Shown in pieces: positions 44,575 to 54,139 of a DNA stretch of 64,000 nucleotides. This DNA comes from Bacteroidota bacterium (GTDB lineage Bacteria > Bacteroidota > Bacteroidia > Bacteroidales > UBA5342). Both the position numbers and the translations under genes were made by a program. The notes below the pieces were generated by a model. That model had not been told where the DNA came from. It did not search any database and saw only the letters and a program-made list of their open reading frames with translations. The DNA is taken from NCBI GenBank assembly GCA_003249935.1, contig QKHT01000214.1, positions 1 through 64,000 on the forward strand, written 5' to 3'. Within the stretch, counting starts at the first letter, position 1, and every line of letters starts with the position of its first letter.

Positions 44575-44686
44575 ATATTAATAGTTCGTTAAACTTTTAT
44601 AATGCATTGATATTAAGAACACTATGTGAGGCGTGAAAGTTGGTAAACAACTCTATATAAGCTTCTGACGTTCTATTGTAAAACCT

Positions 44687-45709
44687 TTAATAAATGATGA
44701 TTTGCTCGTTGAATGTAGGGCCGGTGGCGACAATTTTTCCATCCACAAAGTTAATAGGATCAATCATCAGTGCCGGGGTAGGGTTGCTTTTGGCAATGCC
44801 ATGGCACGAAATCCAGTAGCGGCCATCGGGTCCTTTCCACAGCGCATTATGTCCCACCTGATTAAATGGCACCTCTGAAGATTGAGTGTAACGCATGTTA
44901 TTTTTGGCGCATGCCGGTTTGCTTTGGGCCCCGTATATGGGGTTATTTATATATTTGAACCAGGGGCCAAGCGGGTTACTTGCTCTTGCATAACCAATTT
45001 CGTAGCCCCGTGTCCACGAGCTGTAAAACAGATAATAGGTGTCTTCGTGCTTTACGCAATATGGCCCTTCTATGCCGGCCATATCCCATGTATTTGAATC
45101 GGGCGTAAAAATAACCCGGTAGGTTTCAGGAATTAGACTGATAGAATCCATATTTATTTTGGCAACATTCATTCGTTTATCGCCATTCCAAAATGCATAT
45201 ACTTCGCCATTGGTGTCCTCGAAAAGTGATAAATCGTTGCCATTGGCCAGTGGCTGGTCCTTTGTTATAATATCGTATGGACCAAGTATATTGTCGGCCA
45301 CTGCAATGCCACAGCCCTGTGCATGCAAGCTGCCCGGTGTGGTTTCATTCCGGCAGTTAAATGTTAGATAGTATTTATCTGCTATTTTGGCTATTTCAGG
45401 AGCCCAAAATCGATCGAGATACCATGCGTTGCTGTCGATATCGTTTCTGTTTATCAGAAATTTTTCGAATTTCCAATTCAATAAATCGTCTGACGAGTAG
45501 ATTTTTACTCCCGGATTTTTTCCATCTTTTGGCCAAAATGGTGCACATGTTCCTACAAGATAATACTTTCCGTTGTCGTTTATTATTTGTGCATCGCGTA
45601 TTCCAGCCTCAATACCATTACGAATGGGGTTGGTGTATCTGAACTCTTTTTTTTTGGTACATGCTGAAGCAATAGCAACAAAAACCACAATCATTGAAAT
45701 ATACTTCAT
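44687..45709 (-). CDS. GH43 family lipoprotein
   Basis: From ATG 45709 (340 residues) a lipoprotein signal is visible (VVFVAIASACTKKKE, Cys near 17). The mature part is a single GH43 propeller: GIRDAQIINDNGKYYLVGT holds the candidate catalytic Asp, FWAPEIAKIADKYYL follows, and AGIEGPYCVKHEDTYYL the candidate Glu. GH43 enzymes act on arabinan, xylan or their fragments. It belongs to the same broad family as the proteins at 13496 and 16645 but lies 27 kb away and is not a close copy. The longer frame to 45751 would add 14 residues before the signal. Confidence 0.88.
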   Translation of the reverse strand: MKYISMIVVFVAIASACTKKKEFRYTNPIRNGIEAGIRDAQIINDNGKYYLVGTCAPFWPKDGKNPGVKIYSSDDLLNWKFEKFLINRNDIDSNAWYLDRFWAPEIAKIADKYYLTFNCRNETTPGSLHAQGCGIAVADNILGPYDIITKDQPLANGNDLSLFEDTNGEVYAFWNGDKRMNVAKINMDSISLIPETYRVIFTPDSNTWDMAGIEGPYCVKHEDTYYLFYSSWTRGYEIGYARASNPLGPWFKYINNPIYGAQSKPACAKNNMRYTQSSEVPFNQVGHNALWKGPDGRYWISCHGIAKSNPTPALMIDPINFVDGKIVATGPTFNEQIIIY

Positions 45710-45760
45710 TTTGTATCTTATGTATTTGGATGATAATGATTTAAACGGCACGCTTGTGAC

Positions 45761-46234
45761 TTAATTGGGTACAACTCTCGTAAATTTTATGGGTTCTTTT
45801 TCGAAAAAGAACGACAGATTTTTGTAGCGGATAAAATAATCCTTCATATCCGATTGGCTTGGAAATGTATCAGTAATATAGCTGCTTACGCCACGAAGTT
45901 CGAAGTTGTTGTCGTCTATTGCCACAAGTTTAAAAAACAGATACTGATTTGTTGTAATACTTCTTGAATTTACAAAAATATCCTTATCTAATTTACTCAG
46001 AAACCCTTCGTATATATCTTTATTATACGAATCGCTAATATTTTCGGCTTTGAAGTGAAATTCGTTGGGACGTGTAATTTTGTATGTGTCTGTCTCATAC
46101 AGCCAAATTCCGGTATAGTTTCGTGGAAATTTCATCGAAGGCGTGTTTTCAATTGGATTGTACGACGAATACGGGCATCCTGTGAGTAAGATGGCCGATA
46201 GCGCGAGAATGAACATACGAAAAGTGCGTTTCAT
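45761..46234 (-). CDS. Small lipoprotein of unknown function
   Basis: From ATG 46234 the protein has 157 residues with a clear lipobox (ILALSAILLTGCPYSSY, Cys near 20). I do not recognise the mature domain, which is small and mostly beta. It starts 68 bases downstream of the DUF3109 gene and ends 51 bases before the GH43 start, all leftward. The open frame extends upstream into the DUF3109 gene, but a signal-peptide start at 46234 is far more likely. Confidence 0.72.
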   Translation of the reverse strand: MKRTFRMFILALSAILLTGCPYSSYNPIENTPSMKFPRNYTGIWLYETDTYKITRPNEFHFKAENISDSYNKDIYEGFLSKLDKDIFVNSRSITTNQYLFFKLVAIDDNNFELRGVSSYITDTFPSQSDMKDYFIRYKNLSFFFEKEPIKFTRVVPN

Positions 46235-46302
46235 CTTATCAATTTGATACAAATATACCAAATAATTTGTGATTTTGAAGGTTTTAGGTGTTTGGCCAAA
46301 CC

Positions 46303-46881
46303 TTAAAACTGTTCGATGATTCCCGATTTTACAGCTTGGTCCACTTCGTGATACCAATCTTCGCCAAATTTTCGTATAAGTGCCTCTTTAAGAAATACAT
46401 AAACCGGTACACCTTCTTTCCGTCCAAGTATCCGTGCTGCGCTGCAAATATGCCAGTTGTTGTAGTTTACGGCAAGATAATTTTTTAATTGGGTGAGCCG
46501 GATAGGGTAGAGGTGGCACGAAATTGGCTTACGGAACGGAATTTTTCCTGCTGCCCATGCTTTCTCGAAGGCACAACCTATGGTGCCATCGGGTTCAAAC
46601 ACAGTAAACACGCATTCGCGGCCATTTATGATTGAGGTTACGGTATCGCCCTCATCGTCGATATAGGTGGTGCCATTGGCTTTAATTTCTGCTTTTGCGG
46701 CATCGCTCAGCATTGGCCAAACTGTTTCTATCGATTGTTCAATTTGTTCTATTTCGTCGGCCTCTACCGGGGCACCGCTGTCGCCTTCAACGCAGCATAC
46801 CCCATGGCAAGCACCAATATCGCAGATAAATTGCTTTTCGAGTACATCGAGGCTAATTAATGTTTTTCCAACCTGAAGCAT
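46303..46881 (-). CDS. DUF3109 family cysteine-rich protein
   Basis: The 192-residue protein matches DUF3109: an early cysteine cluster (CDIGACHGVCCVEGDSG, residues 20-36), a central ECVFTVFEPDGTIGCAFEK and CHLYPIR (about 122), and ICSAARIL near 145. Eight or so conserved cysteines suggest bound metal, zinc or an iron-sulfur cluster; relatives are annotated only as putative zinc-binding (YkgJ-like). Function unknown. A hairpin separates it from gpmI upstream. Confidence 0.88.
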   Translation of the reverse strand: MLQVGKTLISLDVLEKQFICDIGACHGVCCVEGDSGAPVEADEIEQIEQSIETVWPMLSDAAKAEIKANGTTYIDDEGDTVTSIINGRECVFTVFEPDGTIGCAFEKAWAAGKIPFRKPISCHLYPIRLTQLKNYLAVNYNNWHICSAARILGRKEGVPVYVFLKEALIRKFGEDWYHEVDQAVKSGIIEQF

Positions 46882-46896
46882 ATTGTAAAAATAATA

Positions 46897-46922
46897 GCCG
46901 CTGCAAACAATTTTGCAGCGGC
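46897..46922 (-). terminator. Hairpin terminator of gpmI
   Basis: GCCGCTGCAAA (46897-46907) and TTTGCAGCGGC (46912-46922) form an 11-bp stem; read leftward it is followed by TATTATTTTT. It ends gpmI transcription 20 bases after the stop and reaches almost to the DUF3109 start. Confidence 0.78.
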
Positions 46923-46942
46923 CTGTTATATTTTGATATTAC

Positions 46943-48472
46943 TTAAAACTCAATAAGGTTTTTCCCGGTAATTTCTGCGGGTTGCTCAAGGCCCATTATT
47001 TTGCAAAACGAAGGTGCCACATCGGCAAGTATGCCGGCGGTAAGTTTCACATTTTGTTTTTCTGTAACATAAATAAACGGCACCGGATTGAGTGAGTGAG
47101 CCGTATTGGGTGAACCATCGGCATTAATGGCGTTGTCGGCATTACCATGGTCGGCAATGATAACTGCTTCGTAACCATTGGCTTTGGCGGCCTCAATTAC
47201 CTCTTTAAGGCAATCGTCAACTGCTTTTACAGCTTTTTCGATGGCTGGTTTTATACCTGTATGACCCACCATATCGCCATTTGCAAAGTTAAGACATATA
47301 AAATCGTGCGTGCCGGTGTTGAGTTCGGCTACCACTTTATCCTTTACTTCGTATGCGCTCATTTCGGGTTGCAAATCGTATGTAGCCACTTTTGGTGAGT
47401 TAACCAAAATACGTTCTTCACCGGGGAAAACCGCTTCGCGACCACCAGAGAAGAAGAATGTTACATGGGCATATTTTTCAGTTTCGGCAATGCGTAATTG
47501 CTTTAAGCCTTTAACCGAAAGGTACTCGCCAAATGTCATATTTACGTTGTCCTTATCGAAAAGGATATTTAATCCTTTGAATTTTGAATCGTAAGGGGTC
47601 ATGGTACAAAAGTACAAGGGCAGTTTTTTCATGCCAAACTCCGGCATATCTTCCTGAGTAAGCACCAACGTAAGTTCTTTCGGGCGGTCGTTGCGGAAGT
47701 TAAAGAAGATGACCATGTCGCCCTCTTCAATTTTGCCAACCGGTTTGCCATCGGCATCAACACAAACCATTGCTTTAATAAATTCGTCAGTAACACCATT
47801 GTCGTACGATGCTTGCATGGCTTCCTGTACATTGGTTATGGCTACACCTTCGCCTTTTACCATTACGTTATAGGCCTCCGAAACGCGATCCCACCGTTTA
47901 TCGCGATCCATCGCAAAATAGCGGCCGGTAACCGTAGCTATTTTACCAGTGGTTTTAGCCAAATGGTCTTCGAGTTGTTTCAGAAATCCTTTGCCACTTT
48001 TTGGGTCGGTATCGCGACCATCCATAAAGCAGTGCACAAATGTGTTTTCAATACCGTAATCGGCCGAAATTTCGGTGAGTTTAAAGAGATGATCCATCGA
48101 ACTGTGTACACCACCATCGGATACCAAACCCATAAGGTGCACCTTTTTGCCATTCGCTTTGGCATATTGGTATGCTTTTACTACTTCGGGGTTTTGTTTA
48201 ATCGTATTCTCGCGACAGGCTTTATTTATTTTTACCAAATCCTGATAGACCACACGACCGGCACCAATATTAAGGTGACCAACTTCGCTGTTTCCCATCT
48301 GACCATCGGGCAACCCAACATCTTCGCCCGAAGCAAGTAAATGCGAAAAGGGATATGTTGTTGTGAGATAGTCGTAATATGGTGTGGGTGTGTTGTAAAT
48401 TATATCGGCAGCGTCTTTGTTGCCAATTCCCCAACCATCAAGAATAACTAAAATTGCTTTTTGAATGCTCAT
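46943..48472 (-). CDS. gpmI: 2,3-bisphosphoglycerate-independent phosphoglycerate mutase
   Basis: In 509 residues the two-domain iPGM is complete: the metal-binding DGWG at the start ([17 protein letters not shown]), the catalytic Ser in [16 protein letters not shown] (about 60), and metal ligands in [15 protein letters not shown] and [10 protein letters not shown] near the end. It interconverts 3- and 2-phosphoglycerate in glycolysis using manganese. It is transcribed alone, with a candidate promoter about 100 bases upstream and a hairpin terminator after. Confidence 0.97.
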   Translation of the reverse strand: MSIQKAILVILDGWGIGNKDAADIIYNTPTPYYDYLTTTYPFSHLLASGEDVGLPDGQMGNSEVGHLNIGAGRVVYQDLVKINKACRENTIKQNPEVVKAYQYAKANGKKVHLMGLVSDGGVHSSMDHLFKLTEISADYGIENTFVHCFMDGRDTDPKSGKGFLKQLEDHLAKTTGKIATVTGRYFAMDRDKRWDRVSEAYNVMVKGEGVAITNVQEAMQASYDNGVTDEFIKAMVCVDADGKPVGKIEEGDMVIFFNFRNDRPKELTLVLTQEDMPEFGMKKLPLYFCTMTPYDSKFKGLNILFDKDNVNMTFGEYLSVKGLKQLRIAETEKYAHVTFFFSGGREAVFPGEERILVNSPKVATYDLQPEMSAYEVKDKVVAELNTGTHDFICLNFANGDMVGHTGIKPAIEKAVKAVDDCLKEVIEAAKANGYEAVIIADHGNADNAINADGSPNTAHSLNPVPFIYVTEKQNVKLTAGILADVAPSFCKIMGLEQPAEITGKNLIEF

Positions 48473-48571
48473 TTTGATATGATTTTTATATTTACTTCCT
48501 TACTAATTAATTGCCTACACTAAACGCGGCAGCTATGCAATTGTTTGAGATACAACATTTTTTAACCGGCG

Positions 48572-48579
48572 CAAAATTA
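48572..48579 (-). promoter_or_regulatory. TAnnTTTG box for gpmI
   Basis: On the minus strand TAATTTTG at 48572-48579 matches the -7 consensus and leaves a leader of roughly 95 bases before gpmI. The -33 element is poor. Apart from this and the terminator at 48691, the 291-base gap before gpmI shows nothing I can name. Confidence 0.45.
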
Positions 48580-48690
48580 GTGTTTTCAATTTTAAATACA
48601 GCATTTTGCGGTAATGGCATGCCGCTATTTTAACAAAAAGTAGGAAAACAGCCCTGTTAATTTTAATTGTATTGGTTCTGAACCCATATA

Positions 48691-48735
48691 AATAAGAATC
48701 CGGAATTAACAATTGGTCAATTCCGGATTCTTATT
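48691..48735 (-). terminator. Perfect 17-bp inverted repeat, terminator
   Basis: AATAAGAATCCGGAATT (48691-48707) and its exact inverse (48719-48735) with an 11-base loop lie 28 bases after the stop of the DUF5060 protein gene. Read leftward T-rich sequence follows; it probably ends that gene's transcript. Confidence 0.8.
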
Positions 48736-48763
48736 CTTAGTTTTTTAAACAACCTTTTTGTCG

Positions 48764-51700
48764 CTATTTTCTTGCTACAATAACCACCCAATCCTGAGGT
48801 GTTTTTGTTGGGGCATTGCCAAGTGCAACAATATTGCCACCTTTTACCGTTTTTACCGAACCATTTTGTAATTTACCACCTTTTGCCGGGTTGAACCACT
48901 TAATGGCGTAAGTGCCGTCAATGCCTGTTAAGTCGAGTGTAGATGTGGGAACGTATGCCAGATACACCATATACATTTCACCGGATTTGGCCAGACAAAA
49001 TTTGTCTTCGGCTTTTTCTGTTTTCCCTAATAATGCATCGGCCGAAACCATATCGTAAAATGGTATTTTGTTCTGTTTTAAAAAGTTAATCGCAATAGCG
49101 CAGTAGTCCCACGACTTATCACGGCTGCGGAAATCCTCGCAAATCAGGTCGTTTTCAGGGAGCTGGTAACCAAAGTAATATTCCACTCCGGCACCTCCGG
49201 CCATCAGATTCCCCCATAATGTTTGTTTGCGCACATCTTCTATACTATAGCCTACCTTACCGGCATCGTAGCCTTTGTAGCCGGGGTCGGCCGGTACGCC
49301 TTTGCCGGCAGAGCCTTGTTCGTCGTTGGCCACAACCCACGGTTTACCTGCTTTATCCGATTCGGTAACCCATTTTAATGTTTTGGCATGAACCACATCC
49401 CATTCGTTTTGTAACGAAACGCCGGTTAATGCCGATTTTTCCCCAATGAGTGCTGTATATTTATCCTGTTCGCCGGGGAAGGTGTGGAGTACAATATTGT
49501 GCTTATACGGATCGTTTTTAGCAAAAAAGTCGGCCATTGCCTTTTCCTGTTCAGCGGTTTGTGTATTTTCCTCACCAAGGTTCCAGTTTAAGGCCAGCTG
49601 ATAACCATATCTGGCAATCAGTTCGCGATAGTACAACCGCCGTTCGGGGCCTAAATCGCCACCATCGAGTGCTTCGGGAATAAAGTTAATCCCTTTGCCT
49701 TTTACGTTATCATCGTTTTCGTTTTCCTGCGTTTTAAAGTGAAGGTATAACCCTTTTGCCTGTGCATAATCGAAAACAACACCCCATTGGTCGAGCTTGG
49801 AGCAGTCGTAATGCAATTTTGCATCGCGGCTTGTAAAGGGCCACACATTGTCGCCATCGCCACCGGCGTTGTAGGTAAGAAACGAGATAGAGTTTATGCC
49901 TTTTGAGGCCAAATAGTTGATGGCACCAATCATGCCTTTGCCTTTGCCATTTTTCCAGGTTGGGTCGCCGGCTTTGTAGTCGGCAAGGTGCGGTTCAAAC
50001 TTTTTTAATGGCACATTTGGCTTCAGGGCAATGGTGTTGTCGAAGTCTTCGTATGCCAGCAAAGTTTCGGGAGCATCGGTTCCTGCTTTAAAAAAATATT
50101 CGCCGGTGCCTTTAAATTGCAAATGGTGTTTGCCCACATATTCCAATCGGCCCGCAGCCCTGAAATCGCGGCCGGTTTTGTCGGTAGCTGCTACGGTAAA
50201 CGATCCCGAAGCACCATTAAACGGTTCAACCAAAATGGACCATGGCATTTCGGCAACAGCACACAAAGTGCCCTTTTTAAACGAAATCTCATAATGCCAC
50301 ACCCCTGTTTTGTCGGGCGAAAGATGTGCACGCCATTTGTTGCCGGCAGATGCACCGGTTTCGCCGGCGTTACCATCGGCCGCAAAATAACCGGGAACAG
50401 AGTAACTTGGGGAGCCCGATTCATGGGTGAATTTTACCATCATGTTATAATCGGTAAATGGATTTGGGCGCATATCGGCTTCGTCGGCCCGGGGGCCTGC
50501 GAGCGTAAGGGTTACCTTATGCCACTGTTTCAGTTCGCCGGATATTTGTACAGTTCCGTTTCCATCTTTGGACTGAACCATTTCTACTGCTTGCTTTTCC
50601 GGTTGAACCGCAGCAGGGGCATCGGCAAGGTTTTTTGCATGTTCGAGTACGTCTTTGCCTTGCGTCATCGAGGCCACCACAATACCGCTCCAACGGCCAC
50701 GACTAAACTCCTTACCGTCGGCACTGCCGATTTTGGCTGTTACCGATATTTTATCGCCCTTTTTAATATTGATGCTTTCCCATAAATCGAGATATTCAAC
50801 ACCTTCTTCGAACGTGGTTTTGCTCAGAGCAACGGTATAATGTCCGACCTCTTTGCCATTAACCGTTACAACGTACGACGATTGACCATCGTTTTCGCCA
50901 ACGCCTGCAAAAATAAGATCGTAAGTGCCACTCTCGTAAGGAAATACCATTTCGGCCGATGCTTCTTTGTATTTTGCCGGATTAATGGCTAACCACTTGC
51001 CGTTATCGTTGTAGTAGTTCGTTCCATCTATTTTAAAGTCGGTGGCTTTCAGAGCTTTATTGTCGGGCAAGGTATTCACAAGTTTGTCGAAATACAATAC
51101 AGATTTTACTGTATTGCCTGCTTTAAACGGTTCGGGTATTTCACCCGAAAACACGACTGATGCGGGGCCGGATTCTTTTGGTACATAGTTACTGTCGGTG
51201 GTAAGTATAAATTTATCCATCTCAAAGCCGTCTTCGCGCATACTGAACTGTATATCGTGCAGCCCGGGTTTCTCAATATCGAGATATATCTCTTTCTTTT
51301 CGCCGCAGTGGGCTTTTTCGGTACGTTGTGCACTGGCCCATGTCCATTGGTTTTTGCCTTCGCACCATTGCATTCTCATGCCATGTTCGGGCCAGGTGTC
51401 GTCAAAACCAACATGCAGCCCATTGTCCTCGGCACCGGCCGAATATACCCGCGCCCAAACATAGTATCGGCCTGGTTTTTCGATATGTACTTTATAATGA
51501 ACCACAGCCACAGCACCCGGAGTTCCCGAAAAATTATCGCCTTCAATGAGTTTATCGGCTGCGGTAACACGGGTATCGGGGAGTATCTCAATATATGCAT
51601 TGCCACTGGCACCATCTGTATGTATTGGATCCGAATCGGGTTGAATCGCATTTGCACTTTTTGAAGGCTGTATGTACCATTGACGCTTGTCTGTTTTACT

Positions 51701-51865
51701 CTGTTTGTAAAAATGCTCGGCTTCAACAGCCACAATGCCGTTTTTTTCGGCAAACACAAGGTCTGTTTTTGCTATTGGTTTTTGGGCGGTAAGCATTACA
51801 CTGCTCAATAAAAAAATGGCCAAAACTGACATCGTTTTAAACGTACATAATCTGGATCTCATCAT
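48764..51865 (-). CDS. DUF5060 glycoside-hydrolase-like secreted protein
   Basis: I start at ATG 51865 (1033 residues; TTG 51874 and ATG 51862 also in frame). A signal peptide (VLAIFLLSSVMLTAQ) leads into a CBM6/35-like or GH115-C-like carbohydrate-binding domain (about 38-225, GIVAVEAEHFYKQ). A second sandwich (about 280-410) and a DUF5060 domain (about 435-535, ISGELKQWHKVTLTLAGP) follow. Then comes a TIM-barrel-like region (about 600-900), with NWNLGEEN near 760 as a candidate acid/base Glu. A closing beta domain of about 80 residues ends it. DUF5060 proteins are often polysaccharide hydrolases of uncertain family. No T9SS sorting domain is seen, so it is probably periplasmic or outer-membrane secreted by another path. 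The substrate is unknown. Confidence 0.82.
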   Translation of the reverse strand: MMRSRLCTFKTMSVLAIFLLSSVMLTAQKPIAKTDLVFAEKNGIVAVEAEHFYKQSKTDKRQWYIQPSKSANAIQPDSDPIHTDGASGNAYIEILPDTRVTAADKLIEGDNFSGTPGAVAVVHYKVHIEKPGRYYVWARVYSAGAEDNGLHVGFDDTWPEHGMRMQWCEGKNQWTWASAQRTEKAHCGEKKEIYLDIEKPGLHDIQFSMREDGFEMDKFILTTDSNYVPKESGPASVVFSGEIPEPFKAGNTVKSVLYFDKLVNTLPDNKALKATDFKIDGTNYYNDNGKWLAINPAKYKEASAEMVFPYESGTYDLIFAGVGENDGQSSYVVTVNGKEVGHYTVALSKTTFEEGVEYLDLWESINIKKGDKISVTAKIGSADGKEFSRGRWSGIVVASMTQGKDVLEHAKNLADAPAAVQPEKQAVEMVQSKDGNGTVQISGELKQWHKVTLTLAGPRADEADMRPNPFTDYNMMVKFTHESGSPSYSVPGYFAADGNAGETGASAGNKWRAHLSPDKTGVWHYEISFKKGTLCAVAEMPWSILVEPFNGASGSFTVAATDKTGRDFRAAGRLEYVGKHHLQFKGTGEYFFKAGTDAPETLLAYEDFDNTIALKPNVPLKKFEPHLADYKAGDPTWKNGKGKGMIGAINYLASKGINSISFLTYNAGGDGDNVWPFTSRDAKLHYDCSKLDQWGVVFDYAQAKGLYLHFKTQENENDDNVKGKGINFIPEALDGGDLGPERRLYYRELIARYGYQLALNWNLGEENTQTAEQEKAMADFFAKNDPYKHNIVLHTFPGEQDKYTALIGEKSALTGVSLQNEWDVVHAKTLKWVTESDKAGKPWVVANDEQGSAGKGVPADPGYKGYDAGKVGYSIEDVRKQTLWGNLMAGGAGVEYYFGYQLPENDLICEDFRSRDKSWDYCAIAINFLKQNKIPFYDMVSADALLGKTEKAEDKFCLAKSGEMYMVYLAYVPTSTLDLTGIDGTYAIKWFNPAKGGKLQNGSVKTVKGGNIVALGNAPTKTPQDWVVIVARK

Positions 51866-52007
51866 TTTAATCAATTTTTTGTTGTTTTATAGTTCAAAAA
51901 TGGATAAAAATTTCTTTAATGGCAAATTTTAGAATACTGTATACAAAAAATAACCCCAAGTATGTACGAAATTGTAACTTTTTTGAACCAAAAGTGGCTC
52001 TGATTCA

Positions 52008-52184
52008 TTAATCCCAATTAGGAGGTTTAATACCTTTCACAATAATCAATTCGTTGCAGTTAGGGCAAATGTAGCGCTCGCAACCGGTGCAACCAAAGCA
52101 GTTGCTGCAATACCGTTCGAGCGAACTAACCGCAAAACGTTGTTCGCAAATATTGCATTGAACCATTATTTCTTCCTTTTCCAT
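52008..52184 (-). CDS. 58-residue cysteine-rich zinc-ribbon protein
   Basis: A small gene not obvious by length. ATG at 52184 opens 58 codons ending in TAA at 52008. The protein holds eight cysteines in four CxxC-like pairs (CNIC at 10-13, CSNC at 26-29, CTGC at 32-35, CPNC at 40-43), enough for two zinc sites, between a charged start (MEKEEI) and a short tail (KGIKPPNWD). The Cys spacing and sense codons argue that it is real. It resembles small zinc-ribbon proteins of unknown role. It lies between the DUF5060 gene (142 bases to its start) and the divergent ispG (120 bases to its start). Confidence 0.75.
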   Translation of the reverse strand: MEKEEIMVQCNICEQRFAVSSLERYCSNCFGCTGCERYICPNCNELIIVKGIKPPNWD

Positions 52185-52272
52185 TATTTTATTGACGTAA
52201 ATTAACCCAAATGAAACACATTTGAATGAGTTATTATTTCAAATGCAGTTACATTTGACACGGTTAATTTAC

Positions 52273-52280
52273 TAAATTTG
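52273..52280 (+). promoter_or_regulatory. TAnnTTTG box for ispG
   Basis: TAAATTTG at 52273-52280 matches the -7 box, 24 bases before the ispG ATG. A TTTG at 52254-52257 is present but only 15 bases upstream, not 19, so the -33 contact is uncertain. Confidence 0.55.
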
Positions 52281-52304
52281 TGCCATTGCAAGTATGGCTA
52301 CAGT

Positions 52305-54131
52305 ATGAAAACTATAAAATTCAGAATCAATTTAAGTACTTATCAACGTCGGAAATCGGGCATGGTAACCATAGGTGGCCTGAAATTGGGTGGAGATGCA
52401 CCAATCAGGGTTCAAAGCATGACCAATACCAATACAAACGATACCGAAGGTTGTGTGGCTCAATCGATAAAAATAATTGAAGCAGGTGGCGAGTTGGTTC
52501 GGCTAACGGCTCAGGGAGTTAAAGAGGCCGAAAATCTAAAGCATATCAAAGCCGGCTTAATAGCCGCCGGATACCATACCCCGGTTGTAGCCGACATACA
52601 TTTCAATGCACGGGCTGCCGAAGTTGCTGCCTTGTATGCCGATAAAGTGCGCATAAATCCGGGAAATTTTGTCGATCCGGTGCGTAAATTCGAAGATACA
52701 AATTACACCGACCTTGAGTATAAAGCCGAGGTGGAAAAGATTCGCAATAAGTTTGTTCCTTTTCTCGACATTTGCCGACAAAATAATACAGCCATACGTA
52801 TTGGGGTGAACCATGGTTCGCTTAGCGACAGGATTATGAGTAAATACGGCGACACACCCGAAGGCATGGTCGAAAGTTGTATGGAATATTTGCGCATAGC
52901 TAATGCCGAAGATTTTCACAACATTGTAATTTCGATTAAGGCCAGCAACACCCGTGTAATGGTTCATACCGTAAGGTTACTGGTGGCTCAAATGGAGGCC
53001 GAAGCCATGTATTATCCACTTCATTTGGGTGTTACCGAAGCTGGCGAAGGCGAAGACGGGCGCATAAAATCGGCCGTAGGCATTGGTGCATTACTTGCCG
53101 ATGGCATTGGCGACACCATTCGTGTATCGTTGAGCGAATCGCCCGAAAAAGAGATTCCGGTGGCTCGATCTATTGTGCGTCACATCAATAGATTAACCGA
53201 TATAAAAACAGTTCAAAAGGTTACGGGTAAAACCTATAGTCCGTTTGCGTATGTAAAACGCACCACGGTTGAGGTTTTTGGTATTGGCGGAACCCGGCAG
53301 CCGGTGGTTGTACTCGGAGCCGAATCGCCCTGCAAAGCCTGCCCCGAACCATTTGCCGATGTGGCTTTTACTACGGTTCACACAAAAAAAGTACTTGCGC
53401 CAATTGTCGATGGTAAATGTCAAACGGCCGGTGCAATTCCGGTATTCAGCTATCGCGATAATTTGCCCCCTGATGATCGGACCTTTGCAATTTTGGTTGA
53501 AGCCAACCGTGTAGACGAAGCCTTCGCCGGTTCAATAAAAAACAAAAAAGCCGTTGTACTGTTATCCGATAATACAGATAATGTTTATGCATCGCTTCGT
53601 GCAGCTATTTTAATGCTCGACGAAGCCGGATGCCAATGCCCCGTAGTGGTATGCCGTAACTATACGGGTTCAACCGAAGAGATGCAACTGGGGGCTGCAC
53701 TCGAAACAGGCGGGCTCTTTCTTGATGGGTTGGCCGATGGTTTAATGATTACAAATACAATGGTTGAACCGGGTGTGTGCATTTCGTCGGCTTTTGCTGT
53801 ATTGCAGGCAGCAAGGGTACGTATGGTGAAAACCGAGTTTATCTCGTGCCCGGGCTGCGGACGTACGTTGTTCGATCTCGAAGGTACCATTGCCGGAATA
53901 AAACAGGCGACCGGACATTTAAACCATCTGAAAATTGGTATTATGGGATGCATCGTAAACGGACCCGGCGAAATGGCCGATGCCGATTACGGCTATGTTG
54001 GTGCAGGCCGTGGAAAAGTATCGCTGTACAGAGGTAAAAACTGCGTGTTAAAAAATATTCCGGAAGAAGATGCATTGCCAAATCTTATTGAACTTATAAA
54101 AACAGAAGGAGATTGGGTAGAGCCTAAATAA
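52305..54131 (+). CDS. ispG: 4-hydroxy-3-methylbut-2-enyl diphosphate synthase
   Basis: From ATG 52305 (608 residues) this is the long IspG (GcpE), which converts MEcPP to HMBPP in the MEP isoprenoid pathway. The N-terminal TIM barrel begins IRVQSMTNTNTNDTEG. The C-terminal reductase-like domain carries the [4Fe-4S] ligands: CPGCGRTLFDLE and MGCIVNGPGEMADADYGYVG. A large middle domain (about 270-500, absent from E. coli) is shared with plant, chlamydial and Bacteroidota enzymes. A pair of extra cysteines (ESPCKACPEPF) sits in it. The frame is open 27 bases further upstream, but the promoter box lies there. It is followed by ppk1 after eight bases. Confidence 0.96.
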   Translation: MKTIKFRINLSTYQRRKSGMVTIGGLKLGGDAPIRVQSMTNTNTNDTEGCVAQSIKIIEAGGELVRLTAQGVKEAENLKHIKAGLIAAGYHTPVVADIHFNARAAEVAALYADKVRINPGNFVDPVRKFEDTNYTDLEYKAEVEKIRNKFVPFLDICRQNNTAIRIGVNHGSLSDRIMSKYGDTPEGMVESCMEYLRIANAEDFHNIVISIKASNTRVMVHTVRLLVAQMEAEAMYYPLHLGVTEAGEGEDGRIKSAVGIGALLADGIGDTIRVSLSESPEKEIPVARSIVRHINRLTDIKTVQKVTGKTYSPFAYVKRTTVEVFGIGGTRQPVVVLGAESPCKACPEPFADVAFTTVHTKKVLAPIVDGKCQTAGAIPVFSYRDNLPPDDRTFAILVEANRVDEAFAGSIKNKKAVVLLSDNTDNVYASLRAAILMLDEAGCQCPVVVCRNYTGSTEEMQLGAALETGGLFLDGLADGLMITNTMVEPGVCISSAFAVLQAARVRMVKTEFISCPGCGRTLFDLEGTIAGIKQATGHLNHLKIGIMGCIVNGPGEMADADYGYVGAGRGKVSLYRGKNCVLKNIPEEDALPNLIELIKTEGDWVEPK

Positions 54132-54139
54132 TACATATT

